A stretch of 64,000 bases of DNA, taken from assembly GCA_024460105.1 (NCBI GenBank), contig JANFXS010000003.1, positions 372,001 to 436,000 of the forward strand, read 5' to 3'. Origin of the DNA: Anaerotignum faecicola. Its GTDB lineage: Bacteria; Bacillota; Clostridia; Lachnospirales; Anaerotignaceae. The notes below the pieces were generated by a model. That model did no database searches. It saw only the letters and a list, made by a program, of their open reading frames with translations, and had not been told where the DNA came from. The position numbers were made by a program, and so were the translations under genes. Positions 16,379-25,281 of the stretch are shown here, piece by piece (position 1 is the first letter of the stretch; the number at the start of each line of letters is the position of its first letter).

Positions 16379-17584
16379 TTATCTTGCGGCAATAAGTTTT
16401 TTAAGAGCTCTTTCCAAATCGTTAACAGTAAGCGGGTACATATCAAACTCATTGTTAATTATGTTATATGTCTGCATCCAGAATGAGGATCTCCACTCGA
16501 TTTCAACTATAGGATTAAGCCAAACCATATTTTCATATTTGCTTTGGAACCGTTTAAGCCATTCCATTCCGGTAACCTCAGTTCTCGCGCCGTAATTGTA
16601 ATAGCTCCTTCCCAAAAGTTCGCTCGGATCCATTGATGCATCGCCCACTATAATAACCTTATAATCGCCGCTTATATTTTTCAGCACCCATTCGGTATCA
16701 ATCCAATTTCCCGGGATACAGTAAGGATCGGTATACAATTTTGAATATATACAATTATGGAAATAATAAACCTTCAAATCCTTAAAATGGCTTGATTTGC
16801 TTACAGCTTGGAACAATGAACTGCAAAGTCCGCTGTAAAAATCCATTGAACCGCCGCTGTCCATAAGCAAAAGCACTTTAACCGTGTTTTGTCTGGGCCT
16901 TCCATATACAAGCTTCAAATTTCCGGCATTATTGCATGTTTCATCAATGCTTCCGTCAACATCAAGTTCGGTTTTAGGCGCGTCAACCCTGCTTGAAAAC
17001 TGTCTTAAACGCCTGAAAGCCATTTGAAATTGTCTTGTATCAAGCACAGTATCATTCCTGAAGTCCCTGAAATTACGTTCGCTTGCAACCTGCATAGCGC
17101 TTCGCCGCATGCTTTTTCCGCCTACCCTTATACCGTTTGAAGCATTGCCGCTGTTTCCGAAAACGGACATTCCTCCCGTGCCAATCCAATATTTGCCGCC
17201 GTTATGTTCGCTGTCCTGCTCCTTTAACCTTTCAAGCAGCATTTTTTGAATTTCTTCATGGCTTAGACTTAAATTATACTCATCCTGCGCCTTATCATAA
17301 TTGTCTTTTTTCTCTTTCGGATTGTTAAGCCAATCCATAAGCTCCTTTGGAATTTCCTCAAAATATTTTATGTCTTTAAAAAATTCAAGGAACGCCCCGT
17401 CAAATTTATCAAACTCCGTTTCGCTTTTAACCAAAATACTCCTTGCAAGATAATAAAACGAAGTAAAACTTGAATACGCAAGCCCTTTATCCAAAGCTTC
17501 CATAAGTGTAAGCCATTCATTAAGCGAAACTTTCAGCCCCTTTGCCCTCAGCAAATAAAAAAAGGCGGTAAACATAGCTTTCAC
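16379..17584 (-). CDS. VWA-domain protein, CoxE-like partner of a MoxR ATPase
   Basis: A 401-aa cytoplasmic protein with a C-terminal von Willebrand factor A domain; the metal-ion site is the DSGGS motif in LLLMDSGGSMDFYSG. The N-terminal part is helical and charged (EEIQKMLLERLKEQ). It belongs to the CoxE-like VWA group, whose genes sit next to MoxR AAA+ ATPases and act in metal insertion or assembly of protein complexes. Here the ATPase gene is directly upstream with 7 nt between them. No carbon monoxide dehydrogenase or chelatase subunit is nearby, so the target is unknown. Confidence 0.8.
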   Translation of the reverse strand: MKAMFTAFFYLLRAKGLKVSLNEWLTLMEALDKGLAYSSFTSFYYLARSILVKSETEFDKFDGAFLEFFKDIKYFEEIPKELMDWLNNPKEKKDNYDKAQDEYNLSLSHEEIQKMLLERLKEQDSEHNGGKYWIGTGGMSVFGNSGNASNGIRVGGKSMRRSAMQVASERNFRDFRNDTVLDTRQFQMAFRRLRQFSSRVDAPKTELDVDGSIDETCNNAGNLKLVYGRPRQNTVKVLLLMDSGGSMDFYSGLCSSLFQAVSKSSHFKDLKVYYFHNCIYSKLYTDPYCIPGNWIDTEWVLKNISGDYKVIIVGDASMDPSELLGRSYYNYGARTEVTGMEWLKRFQSKYENMVWLNPIVEIEWRSSFWMQTYNIINNEFDMYPLTVNDLERALKKLIAAR

Positions 17585-17591
17585 TCCTTAT

Positions 17592-18422
17592 TTAATATTT
17601 GAATCTTCTTTTAACTCTTTCAAGCGTCTCAAGATCCTCATTTTTCTTCAGCAGCACGCCCGCAAAAGGAACTTCTTTCTTAATAAGTTCAGGAGATACT
17701 CCCCCTATTTCCAAAGCCTGAATCCAGTCGATAACTTCAGAAGTGCTTGGTTTTTTCTGTATGTCCATTTCCCTTATCCAATAGAAAGTATCCATAACCT
17801 GCGCAAGAAGCTTTTCGTCAAGGCTGTCAAAGTGCACCTTAACAATTTCTTCCATAAGTTCCTGCGACGGAAATTCTATATAATGGAATATACACCTTCT
17901 TAAAAACGCATCCGGCAGTTCTTTTTCCGCATTGGAAGTTATAATTACAATCGGCCTTTGTTTAGCTTTTATCGTTTCTTTTGTTTCAGGGATATAAAAT
18001 TCCATTTTATCAAGTTCCCACAAAAGGTCGTTAGGGAACTCAAGATCCGCCTTATCAATCTCGTCAATCAAAAGTATTACCTGTTTTTCCGAGTTAAAAG
18101 CTTCTCCGAGTTTTCCAAGCTTAACATACTTCTTAATATCGTCTACGCCTTCTCCCCCAAACTGGCTGTCATAAAGCCTTTGGACAACGTCATATACATA
18201 AAGCCCGTCCTGAGCTTTTGTTGTGGATTTAATATTCCATATAATAAGTTCTTTATCAAGCGCTTTGCTGATAGCCTCTGCAAGCATAGTTTTTCCCGTT
18301 CCCGGCTCGCCTTTTATCAAAAGCGGTTTTTCAAGCGCCATTGCAATATTTACCGATCTCATAAGCTGTTCGCTTGCAACATAATTTTGGCTTCCATTAA
18401 AGTGCTCTTTTTCTTTAATCAT
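17592..18422 (-). CDS. MoxR-family AAA+ ATPase
   Basis: A 276-aa AAA+ ATPase. Walker A is GEPGTGKT (near residues 36-43), Walker B VILLIDEIDKAD, sensor 1 IIITSNAEKELPD and the arginine finger region FLRRC. MoxR ATPases act as chaperones with VWA proteins, here the gene immediately downstream. The frame is open to 18464, but GGAGG lies 7 nt before ATG 18422. It is the first gene of a two-gene operon. Confidence 0.87.
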   Translation of the reverse strand: MIKEKEHFNGSQNYVASEQLMRSVNIAMALEKPLLIKGEPGTGKTMLAEAISKALDKELIIWNIKSTTKAQDGLYVYDVVQRLYDSQFGGEGVDDIKKYVKLGKLGEAFNSEKQVILLIDEIDKADLEFPNDLLWELDKMEFYIPETKETIKAKQRPIVIITSNAEKELPDAFLRRCIFHYIEFPSQELMEEIVKVHFDSLDEKLLAQVMDTFYWIREMDIQKKPSTSEVIDWIQALEIGGVSPELIKKEVPFAGVLLKKNEDLETLERVKRRFKY

Positions 18423-18490
18423 GCTTTTACCTCCAAAATAAAAATATGAAAAATATTTTACCATACTTTAAAATAAAATTCCACTAAAAA

Positions 18491-18515
18491 GCCGCCGATT
18501 ATGTTAACCGACGGC
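18491..18515 (-). terminator. Terminator of the glycoside-hydrolase-like gene
   Basis: GCCGCCG pairs with CGACGGC (one G-T pair on the minus strand), followed by TTTTTAGTGG. It lies just past the stop at 18527. Confidence 0.75.
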
Positions 18516-18526
18516 CGCTTAAACCT

Positions 18527-20119
18527 TTATTCGCTGTACCCGACAAGAGTTACTATTCCTATAGCGTTAAGCTCATTGTTCCAAACAACGCCGAAGTCAA
18601 CTGCTTTTGCAACGTCCCTAAGCTTATAGAAATTATTTCCGTCTATATTATACGCCTCACATTCTACAGGGGAATTATTAACATAAAGCGTTGCATTTGA
18701 AACTGCGGCAGTTTTGTCGCTGCCGTTGCCGGCCTCAAGCTCGCCGCCTGCCTCAGTATATTTTTCCCCAAGAGATAATGTTATAGACTGCTTATCTTCA
18801 TCCCATACGGTATCAAACTGCTTGTCTGTGTCGTTCAGCACATACGCCAAGTCGCGCAGTTTAAAATAATTATAACCGTCGATATTATACGCTTCAAGCG
18901 TTTTTTCCACACCGTTAACCATAACGGAAGATTTTGAATACTTTGCGTTTACCGTTTTTACAGGAACATTTGGTTTTGTCTGATTCTGAGTATCATTTTC
19001 GATATGAGTTTCCGCATATGCTGTTTTTAACGTATCATATGCCCCCTGTCTGTTGTTGAGCAGATCTTTTGAGCTGTAATAAATATTTCCGGATACGTTG
19101 TCATATTTTCCGCATATTTCAAGGTGACTGCCTATTTCTCCGGCAATAACGTCTTTATACAGGCCTTCGCCTATGTAAAGTTCCACGTCCGTGCCTTCAA
19201 CCTGTTTGTCCCACCATTTTACAACCTCTTCATAAGGAGCTGTTGAGTGGTTTGTTTCCCAATAAATTTGAGGTACAATATAGTCTACCCAACCATTCTC
19301 AATCCATTCAAGAGTATCGGCATAACCGTTATAATAAGTCTGCGATCCTTTGAAATCCACTGTATTTTTATATATACCGGCCGGGCTTACGCCGAACTCA
19401 ACGTCGTTGTCTCCATACATTTCTACTGTTTCATGAACTTTTCTTATAAGGCTGTTAATATCTTCGCGTCTTTGATCTGCCTCAGGACCGTCCCCGTCGC
19501 CGTTTGTAAGCGGGTACTTGTCAGGATAAAAATAATCGTCAAAATGTATTCCGTCTACGTCATAATTAACGAGTATCTCTTCCACGGTGTCGCATATAAA
19601 ATCCTGAACTTCTTCCAAAGCCGGATTAAGATACAATGCATTATTATGCGATATAAGCCAGTCAGGGTGCTTCTTTGCGGCATTTTTATCAGCAAGCACG
19701 CTTACGTCTGTTCCGGACGTAGTTACCCTGTATGGATTGAGCCATGCATGGATTTTCATTCCTCTCTTATGCGTTTCCTCAACCATATATTCAAGAGGAT
19801 CATACTGGGGATACCCATCCTGCGAGCCTGTAAGCACATCGCTCCATGGATTTATTTCAGAGTTATAAAGCGCATCGTTTTTCGGCCTTATCTGGACTAT
19901 AACCGTATTAAGTCCGGCCGCTTTATACCTGTCAAGTTTTTCCGAAAATTCGGCCTTTTGGGCTGAAACATTCCCGACATTCGAAACTGAGGGGAAATCT
20001 ATGTTATAGACGCTTGCGACCCAAACGCCCCTCATCTCTTCCTCAGCCGCCTGAACAGGCATGGCTATACCGCCGAAAGCCATTGATAAAGTAAGCATAA
20101 AACCAATTATTTTTTTCAT
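18527..20119 (-). CDS. Secreted GHL10/DUF187 glycoside-hydrolase-like protein with copper-amine-oxidase-N-like repeats
   Basis: A 530-aa exported protein with a signal peptide (1-25, cleavage near VQA). The body (about 28-370) is the family-10-like GHL10 domain: MRGVWVASVYNIDFPS, AWLNPYRVT, DGIHFDDYFYP, YIVPQIYWE. It probably cleaves a wall or surface glycan. The C-terminal part has two copies of a short module ending in NIDGYNYFKLRDLAYVL and NIDGNNFYKLRDVAKAV, of the kind named copper amine oxidase N-terminal-like, which are binding modules in Firmicutes surface proteins. It is transcribed alone. AAGGAG is upstream of ATG 20119. Confidence 0.85.
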   Translation of the reverse strand: MKKIIGFMLTLSMAFGGIAMPVQAAEEEMRGVWVASVYNIDFPSVSNVGNVSAQKAEFSEKLDRYKAAGLNTVIVQIRPKNDALYNSEINPWSDVLTGSQDGYPQYDPLEYMVEETHKRGMKIHAWLNPYRVTTSGTDVSVLADKNAAKKHPDWLISHNNALYLNPALEEVQDFICDTVEEILVNYDVDGIHFDDYFYPDKYPLTNGDGDGPEADQRREDINSLIRKVHETVEMYGDNDVEFGVSPAGIYKNTVDFKGSQTYYNGYADTLEWIENGWVDYIVPQIYWETNHSTAPYEEVVKWWDKQVEGTDVELYIGEGLYKDVIAGEIGSHLEICGKYDNVSGNIYYSSKDLLNNRQGAYDTLKTAYAETHIENDTQNQTKPNVPVKTVNAKYSKSSVMVNGVEKTLEAYNIDGYNYFKLRDLAYVLNDTDKQFDTVWDEDKQSITLSLGEKYTEAGGELEAGNGSDKTAAVSNATLYVNNSPVECEAYNIDGNNFYKLRDVAKAVDFGVVWNNELNAIGIVTLVGYSE

Positions 20120-20328
20120 TATCCTTCTCCTTATTTTAAACTTATATGCTAATTATAAGTATTTTTGTCTTTAATTTCAATGGAATATGCCGGAAAAAAT
20201 GCTGTTTTTAAATCTAATTTCAAAACCGTTTTCATATAAACATAATATCCTTATATATCAAAAATATCCTACTATTAAAAATCAATATGCAGTTGCTTCA
20301 AAAACACACCGACTGCCGAATATAAAAG

Positions 20329-20356
20329 TTGACAATGCCTATCTTTTTTATATAAT
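20329..20356 (+). promoter_or_regulatory. Consensus sigma-A promoter of the small membrane protein gene
   Basis: TTGACA (20329-20334) and TATAAT (20351-20356) are 16 nt apart, followed by a 27-nt leader with TTGGAGG before ATG 20389. Confidence 0.85.
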
Positions 20357-20388
20357 GTATATAGATAAACGATATTGGAGGCACATAT

Positions 20389-20796
20389 ATGAGCGGATTT
20401 GCAAGGGCAATTACACTATGGGTTATTGGATTTGTCTTATCAATTTTACTTAATAAAGCACAAATGAAACTTCTTTCTTCACACAGCGATTCCCAATCGG
20501 AACTAAACGACATAAAAACTGCAAAAAAACACTTTACCGCAACATTTATTGTAAACTGTGCCGCTCTTTTTGCCTCGGAATTTATACCTATTTCAGCAAT
20601 TGTCTGGATATTCTTTATCGGCTGCGGCATGCTTCTGGCGCCTGTTTTTTACAATGTCGTATATGTATGCCTGCCACAGACAAGAAACAGCAAACTTAGG
20701 TTCCTTCTCACAATAATGTCGCTTTTAAACATTATTCTGATAGCGTATACATTGATTTATATATATTACAGCAATATCAATAAACCATTTATGTAA
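20389..20796 (+). CDS. Hypothetical polytopic membrane protein
   Basis: A 135-aa protein that I do not recognise. Hydrophobic segments lie near residues 5-22, 52-70, 73-92 and 105-128, with a charged loop (SHSDSQSELNDIKTAKKHF) after the first. It has a textbook promoter, a GGAGG ribosome site and a 20-bp terminator, so it is very likely a real and well-expressed single gene. No domain or neighbour suggests a role. Confidence 0.75.
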   Translation: MSGFARAITLWVIGFVLSILLNKAQMKLLSSHSDSQSELNDIKTAKKHFTATFIVNCAALFASEFIPISAIVWIFFIGCGMLLAPVFYNVVYVCLPQTRNSKLRFLLTIMSLLNIILIAYTLIYIYYSNINKPFM

Positions 20797-20797
20797 A

Positions 20798-20840
20798 AAA
20801 TAACCATGTATATTAAATGTTTTAATATACATGGTTATTT
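20798..20840. terminator. Bidirectional terminator with a 20-bp perfect stem
   Basis: Stem 20798-20817 pairs with 20821-20840 around a 3-nt loop. Both ends are AT-rich, so it can serve the plus-strand membrane protein gene and the convergent minus-strand DUF6514-like gene. Confidence 0.88.
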
Positions 20841-20867
20841 ACTTTTCTTTCTCTGATAAAGCTAACT

Positions 20868-21122
20868 TCAATTCATTAATTCATCAATCACTTCCGCAAG
20901 TACAAACGGCGTAACGGTGTTATCGGCCAACGTCCTAATCAGGCCTAAAGCTTCTTTTTCTGTTTCAAAAATACACCTAATATTATCCTTATCCACGACT
21001 GTGTCATTTTGTACCTTCTCTGCCCCGATCCCATAATAACCATTGTCTTCCAAAATATAATAGTTAATGCGGAAATCGTTTACCTCATCTTTCACAAACC
21101 TTGCTTCTAATGCTTCTAGCAA
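20868..21122 (-). CDS. Small DUF6514-like protein
   Basis: An 84-aa acidic protein with the pattern of the DUF6514 family: DFRINYYILEDNGYYGIGAE, then IRCIFETEKEALGLIRTLADNTVTPFVLAEVIDELM. Function is unknown; it is widespread in Clostridia. The start is a TTG at 21122 preceded at 10 nt by GGGGAGG, so no ATG is needed. It lies downstream of nothing co-directional within 150 nt and may have its own promoter. Confidence 0.6.
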   Translation of the reverse strand: MLEALEARFVKDEVNDFRINYYILEDNGYYGIGAEKVQNDTVVDKDNIRCIFETEKEALGLIRTLADNTVTPFVLAEVIDELMN

Positions 21123-21280
21123 AAAAATCTACCTCCCCAAATGTCTTAGCTCCATAAAAGCTTAAATGCATTATACATCTTTTTCCAATTAAATTCTACA
21201 CAAAGTTTGCGTCATTTTTCGCATATTATGATAAGGATATTGTAAACCTTTACCAAAAGCCACCATTTGTGTCTTAAAAG

Positions 21281-22555
21281 TCATCTTATGATATAATTAT
21301 TAAATCTGCTTTTCGTTTCATCATTAACATATGCTTCTATAACGGTACCTTCAGTCGTATGCTCTTCCGATACTATTTCACACCTTCCATGTAACAGCGA
21401 CAATAAATTGCCTTCCGTATATGGAATTAAAATCTTCACTGTACTTCTATAAGATTTTAATACGTTTTCAATAGTTTCGTTCAAAAATTGCAAGTCTTTT
21501 TTATTTTTTGCGGAAATTTTTATGGAAGTTTTACAATATTTGTCTGCCGGAACGGGAAGTTCAACATCTTTATCCATTTTATTAAATATAGTAATAACAG
21601 GCTTATCATCGCATCCAAGTTCTTTAAGCGTTTTATACACAACCTCCATATGATGCTGCCTTCCAGGATCTGAAGCGTCAACTACATGCAAAAGCACATC
21701 TGCATATTTAAGTTCTTCCAAAGTAGCCTTGAACGCCTCTACCAGGTGGTGTGAAAGTTTCTGTATAAAACCGACTGTATCAGAAAGAAGTATATTTGTT
21801 CCTCCCGGAAGCTTAACATTTCTTGTAGTCGTATCCAAAGTTGCAAAAAGCATATCTTCTTCAAGCACTCCGGCATCTGTAAGGCCGTTTAAAATAGTAC
21901 TTTTGCCGGCGTTTGTATATCCGACAAGAGACACTGTCGGCATTCCTTTCCTCTCCCTTTGGGAGCGTAAAAGTTCCCTGTGCGTTCTTACATCTTCCAA
22001 ATCTCCTTTGAGTTCAGAGATACGATCTTTTATATATCTCCTGTCAACTTCCAGTTTTTTCTCACCAGGCCCGCGCGTTCCAATTCCGCCGCCGAGACGT
22101 GATAATGAAGCACCCAAACCTGTCAGCCTTGAAAGCCTGTATTTTAATTGCGCAAGTTCAACCTGTATTTTTCCTTCGCTCGAAGAGGCCCTTGAAGCAA
22201 AAATATCAAGTATTACCATTGTCCTGTCCATTATTTTAGTTTCAAGGAGTTTTTCCATATTTCTAATCTGCGCCGGCGTCAATTCGTCGTCACAAATTAT
22301 GCCTGTAGCGTCCAATGCATTTATCATTAATTTCAGTTCCTCTATCTTACCTGTCCCTAAATAATGGCCGGGATGCGGCCTGTCCCTTTTTTGTATTATC
22401 CTACCGACCATTTCAGCCTTGGCCGTTGCAGCAAGTTCTGCCAATTCGTCAAGGCATGAATCTATATCCATCCCCTCCGTTTCCAAATCGCAACCAACAA
22501 GTATAACCCTCTCTGCCTTTTCTTGCGTTGCATGAAGTTCTCTTTCCTTAGCCAC
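21281..22555 (-). CDS. hflX: GTPase HflX
   Basis: A 424-aa ribosome-associated GTPase that splits stalled ribosomes under stress. The N-terminal HflX domain carries the glycine-rich motif LGGGIGTRGPGEKKLEVDRR. The G domain follows, with GYTNAGKS (about residue 212), DTVGFIQKL and NKMD. The GTG start at 22555 is preceded by AAGGAAG. Length is normal. It has no obvious operon partner. Confidence 0.93.
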   Translation of the reverse strand: MAKERELHATQEKAERVILVGCDLETEGMDIDSCLDELAELAATAKAEMVGRIIQKRDRPHPGHYLGTGKIEELKLMINALDATGIICDDELTPAQIRNMEKLLETKIMDRTMVILDIFASRASSSEGKIQVELAQLKYRLSRLTGLGASLSRLGGGIGTRGPGEKKLEVDRRYIKDRISELKGDLEDVRTHRELLRSQRERKGMPTVSLVGYTNAGKSTILNGLTDAGVLEEDMLFATLDTTTRNVKLPGGTNILLSDTVGFIQKLSHHLVEAFKATLEELKYADVLLHVVDASDPGRQHHMEVVYKTLKELGCDDKPVITIFNKMDKDVELPVPADKYCKTSIKISAKNKKDLQFLNETIENVLKSYRSTVKILIPYTEGNLLSLLHGRCEIVSEEHTTEGTVIEAYVNDETKSRFNNYIIR

Positions 22556-22670
22556 CTTACCACTTCCTTTCCAGCCCTCTTAGTATATCTCTTTTTTGTA
22601 TGTTTGCATAGCATAATTTATTCATTATCCATATTTCCTACCGTTTTTGTTCCACATTATGAATAGTGAA

Positions 22671-22700
22671 AAAACGGATAAGCTAATTCTTATCCGTTTT
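22671..22700 (-). terminator. Terminator of dapL
   Basis: AACGGATAAG (22673-22682) pairs with CTTATCCGTT (22689-22698), flanked by A-runs and T-runs on both sides, so it can act in either direction. Confidence 0.85.
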
Positions 22701-22776
22701 TTCAGACTTTAATGCACACTTTTATATATTATTGTATATTAACATACACACTAATGTTTCAATTTCTAAAGTTTAA

Positions 22777-24015
22777 TCAGAAAATAAATTCCGTATCGGA
22801 AAGCCTTCTATATATCTCGTCAATAACCCCTTTTTCTTCATCTTCTGTTTTTGCAACAAATGTAACCGACATACGAACATATGGCTCCACATCATCCCAT
22901 GGCACTGTTGAAATCAGCTTTTCCTTTATAAGATATTGGCTGAATTCTTCTGCATTTTTAAACTCAATTCCACCTTTAATTCCCTTTGGTATTTTAACAT
23001 ATAAATAGAATGAAGCCTTCGGCTTTTTTGCTTTAAAGCCCAATTTATTAAGAACTTCCACAAGCATGTCATGGCGTCTTGAATATTTTTTTGCCGTTTC
23101 CGACGTTATTTCAGTATGCTCCAAAGCATATTTGCCTGCAAGCTGTATTGCATTAAACTGCCCTGAGTCATTATTGTCTTTAACAGCCGCAAAAGCTTTA
23201 ACTACAAGCGGATTACCTGTTACAAACGCCATCCTCCATCCCGTCATGTTGAAAGCCTTGCTGAGGGAATGTATCTCTATGCCCACATCCATTGCGCCAT
23301 CGACACTCAGAAAACTTAACGGCTTTGTTCCGTCAAATGTTAAAGCGGCATATGCGGCATCCTGAACCACAACTATATTATATTTCTTAGCAAAAGAAAT
23401 AACTTCATTATAAAATTCCTTTGACGCAAATGCCCCAGTCGGATTATTAGGATAATTTATATACAAAAGCTTTGCTTTTTTTGCAACATCCTCCGGTATG
23501 GAAGATAATTCAGGCAAAAATCCGTTGGCTTCAAGCAAAGGAAGCTTATAAACTTTACCGCCAAGCCATGAAGTCATAGTTCCTATTACAGGATAGCCGG
23601 GAATTGTCATAATAGTTATATCTCCCGGATTTATAAACGCCTGTGCAATCATTGCAAGCGCCGGTTTTGAACCTATCGAATGTATAACCTGTGTATACGG
23701 ATCAATTCCTTTAACCCCATATATGTCGTTCATATATTTTGCAGCGGCTTTCTGAAAATCCTCGCGGCCGTTATCTGTATAACCCCTATTTTCCCAAACT
23801 GCCGCCTGTTTTGCAAGCTCCGCAATAACGCCTGCATCGGCCATGTCGTCAGGTTCGCCGACGCCCATGTCAATAATTTCCACACCCGGGTAAGCCGCCA
23901 TTGCCGCGCGCTTTGCCCTTTTAATTTTCTCAAACTTATAAAGGACAGTATCCTTTCCGAATTTGTCCCCGCCGATTCTCTCGGCTATAAGCCCTTGAAT
24001 ATAACTATCAGCCAT
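22777..24015 (-). CDS. dapL: LL-diaminopimelate aminotransferase
   Basis: A 412-aa PLP-dependent class I/II aminotransferase that turns tetrahydrodipicolinate directly into LL-diaminopimelate in lysine and peptidoglycan synthesis. Seen: the N-terminal RIGGDKFGK region, INYPNNPTGAF (the NPTG motif) and the PLP lysine in EIHSLSKAFNMTGWRM. It follows dapF, whose product uses LL-diaminopimelate as substrate, so the two genes form consecutive steps. GGGGG precedes ATG 24015. Paralogous aminotransferases are possible, but the pairing with dapF makes DapL likely. Confidence 0.9.
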   Translation of the reverse strand: MADSYIQGLIAERIGGDKFGKDTVLYKFEKIKRAKRAAMAAYPGVEIIDMGVGEPDDMADAGVIAELAKQAAVWENRGYTDNGREDFQKAAAKYMNDIYGVKGIDPYTQVIHSIGSKPALAMIAQAFINPGDITIMTIPGYPVIGTMTSWLGGKVYKLPLLEANGFLPELSSIPEDVAKKAKLLYINYPNNPTGAFASKEFYNEVISFAKKYNIVVVQDAAYAALTFDGTKPLSFLSVDGAMDVGIEIHSLSKAFNMTGWRMAFVTGNPLVVKAFAAVKDNNDSGQFNAIQLAGKYALEHTEITSETAKKYSRRHDMLVEVLNKLGFKAKKPKASFYLYVKIPKGIKGGIEFKNAEEFSQYLIKEKLISTVPWDDVEPYVRMSVTFVAKTEDEEKGVIDEIYRRLSDTEFIF

Positions 24016-24081
24016 TTAAAATCCCCCTTTTTAAAATTCTGATAAAACCGCCGGCAGAACAATTCCGCCGTTAATTTATAG

Positions 24082-24915
24082 CTATGCAAGCCAGACGCCG
24101 TCAAATGAATAGCGGGCCGGGCCTGTCATATATACGCGGTTATTTTCTTCGTTCCATTCAATCATTAAGTTGCCGCCGAGAAGTTCAACTTCCGTTCTCC
24201 TGCCGCATAACCCATTTAAAACCGACGCCACCACACAGGCGCATGTTCCTGTCCCACATGCCAGCGTTTCCCCTGAGCCGCGTTCCCAAACCCTCATTTT
24301 CAAATAATTATCGTTTACTTTTTCAACAAACTCCACATTGACCCTGTTTGGGAAAAACTTATCATTCTCAATAACGCTTCCGTATTTTTCAACATCAAAA
24401 TCTTTTATGTTTTCTACATATGTCACTGCATGGGGATTTCCCATTGAAAGGCATGTAAATTTAAAATTTTCCCCGCATGCCTGTATAGTTTTCCTAACGA
24501 TTTCATTCCCGCCTTCAGAAACGGGTATTTTTTCAGCTTTAAAAACAGGTTCGCCCATATCTACCCGTATAGTATCCACCGCTCCGTCAATAACATTTAG
24601 TTCCAATATTTTAATCCCGACAAGCGTGCTTATGGATACCGTAGTTTTGTCGGTAAGCCCCCTGTCATATACATATTTGCCGACACATCTTATACCGTTT
24701 CCGCACATTTCAGATTCAGAACCGTCCGCATTAAACATTCTCATCCTGAAATCCGCCTCGTCGCTTGGGCATATAAGTATAAGGCCGTCGCTGCCTACAC
24801 CATAATTCCTGTTGCTCATTTTAACAGCCAGAGCTGAAGGATCTTCAACATTCTCCTCGAAGCAGTTTATATAAACATAGTCGTTTCCACATCCCTGCAT
24901 TTTCGTAAATTTCAT
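24082..24915 (-). CDS. dapF: Diaminopimelate epimerase
   Basis: A 277-aa cofactor-free epimerase that converts LL- to meso-diaminopimelate for peptidoglycan and lysine. The two catalytic cysteines are seen in SEMCGNGIRC and ETLACGTGTCAC. N-terminal MKFTKMQGCGNDYV is the family signature. It is upstream of dapL with 66 nt between. The 24916-25187 spacer shows only AT-rich DNA. Confidence 0.95.
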   Translation of the reverse strand: MKFTKMQGCGNDYVYINCFEENVEDPSALAVKMSNRNYGVGSDGLILICPSDEADFRMRMFNADGSESEMCGNGIRCVGKYVYDRGLTDKTTVSISTLVGIKILELNVIDGAVDTIRVDMGEPVFKAEKIPVSEGGNEIVRKTIQACGENFKFTCLSMGNPHAVTYVENIKDFDVEKYGSVIENDKFFPNRVNVEFVEKVNDNYLKMRVWERGSGETLACGTGTCACVVASVLNGLCGRRTEVELLGGNLMIEWNEENNRVYMTGPARYSFDGVWLA

Positions 24916-25183
24916 TGTTTACACCGCCTAATTTATATTATTTTAAAGTAAAATCATGTAGCTTTGTGTTAACAATTATATCATTACACCATATTTACCG
25001 TAAATATATAAAATGCAAAAATACATATAAAAATGGCGCTTTTTTTTAGCAATATTAACCTGTATTACAGCTTTAAAAATCTGTTTTATGGACAAAAAAT
25101 ATTGTTAAAATTATATGTATTAAAACTTCATCAAGATAATCTGTTAACAAACGTACTCTCATATTATTTATTTTAAGCGCATA

Positions 25184-25211
25184 AAAAGCCGCCTGCTTAA
25201 AAACAGGCGGC
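25184..25211 (-). terminator. Terminator of the dicarboxylate/amino-acid symporter gene
   Basis: GCCGCCTG (25188-25195) pairs with CAGGCGGC (25204-25211). The minus strand then reads TTTTTATGC. Confidence 0.88.
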
Positions 25212-25281
25212 CTGCTTTAATTTTACTGCCAAAATCCAAATACATACTTCTAATACAGGGGCAAAAGTTAATCAGTCAAAA

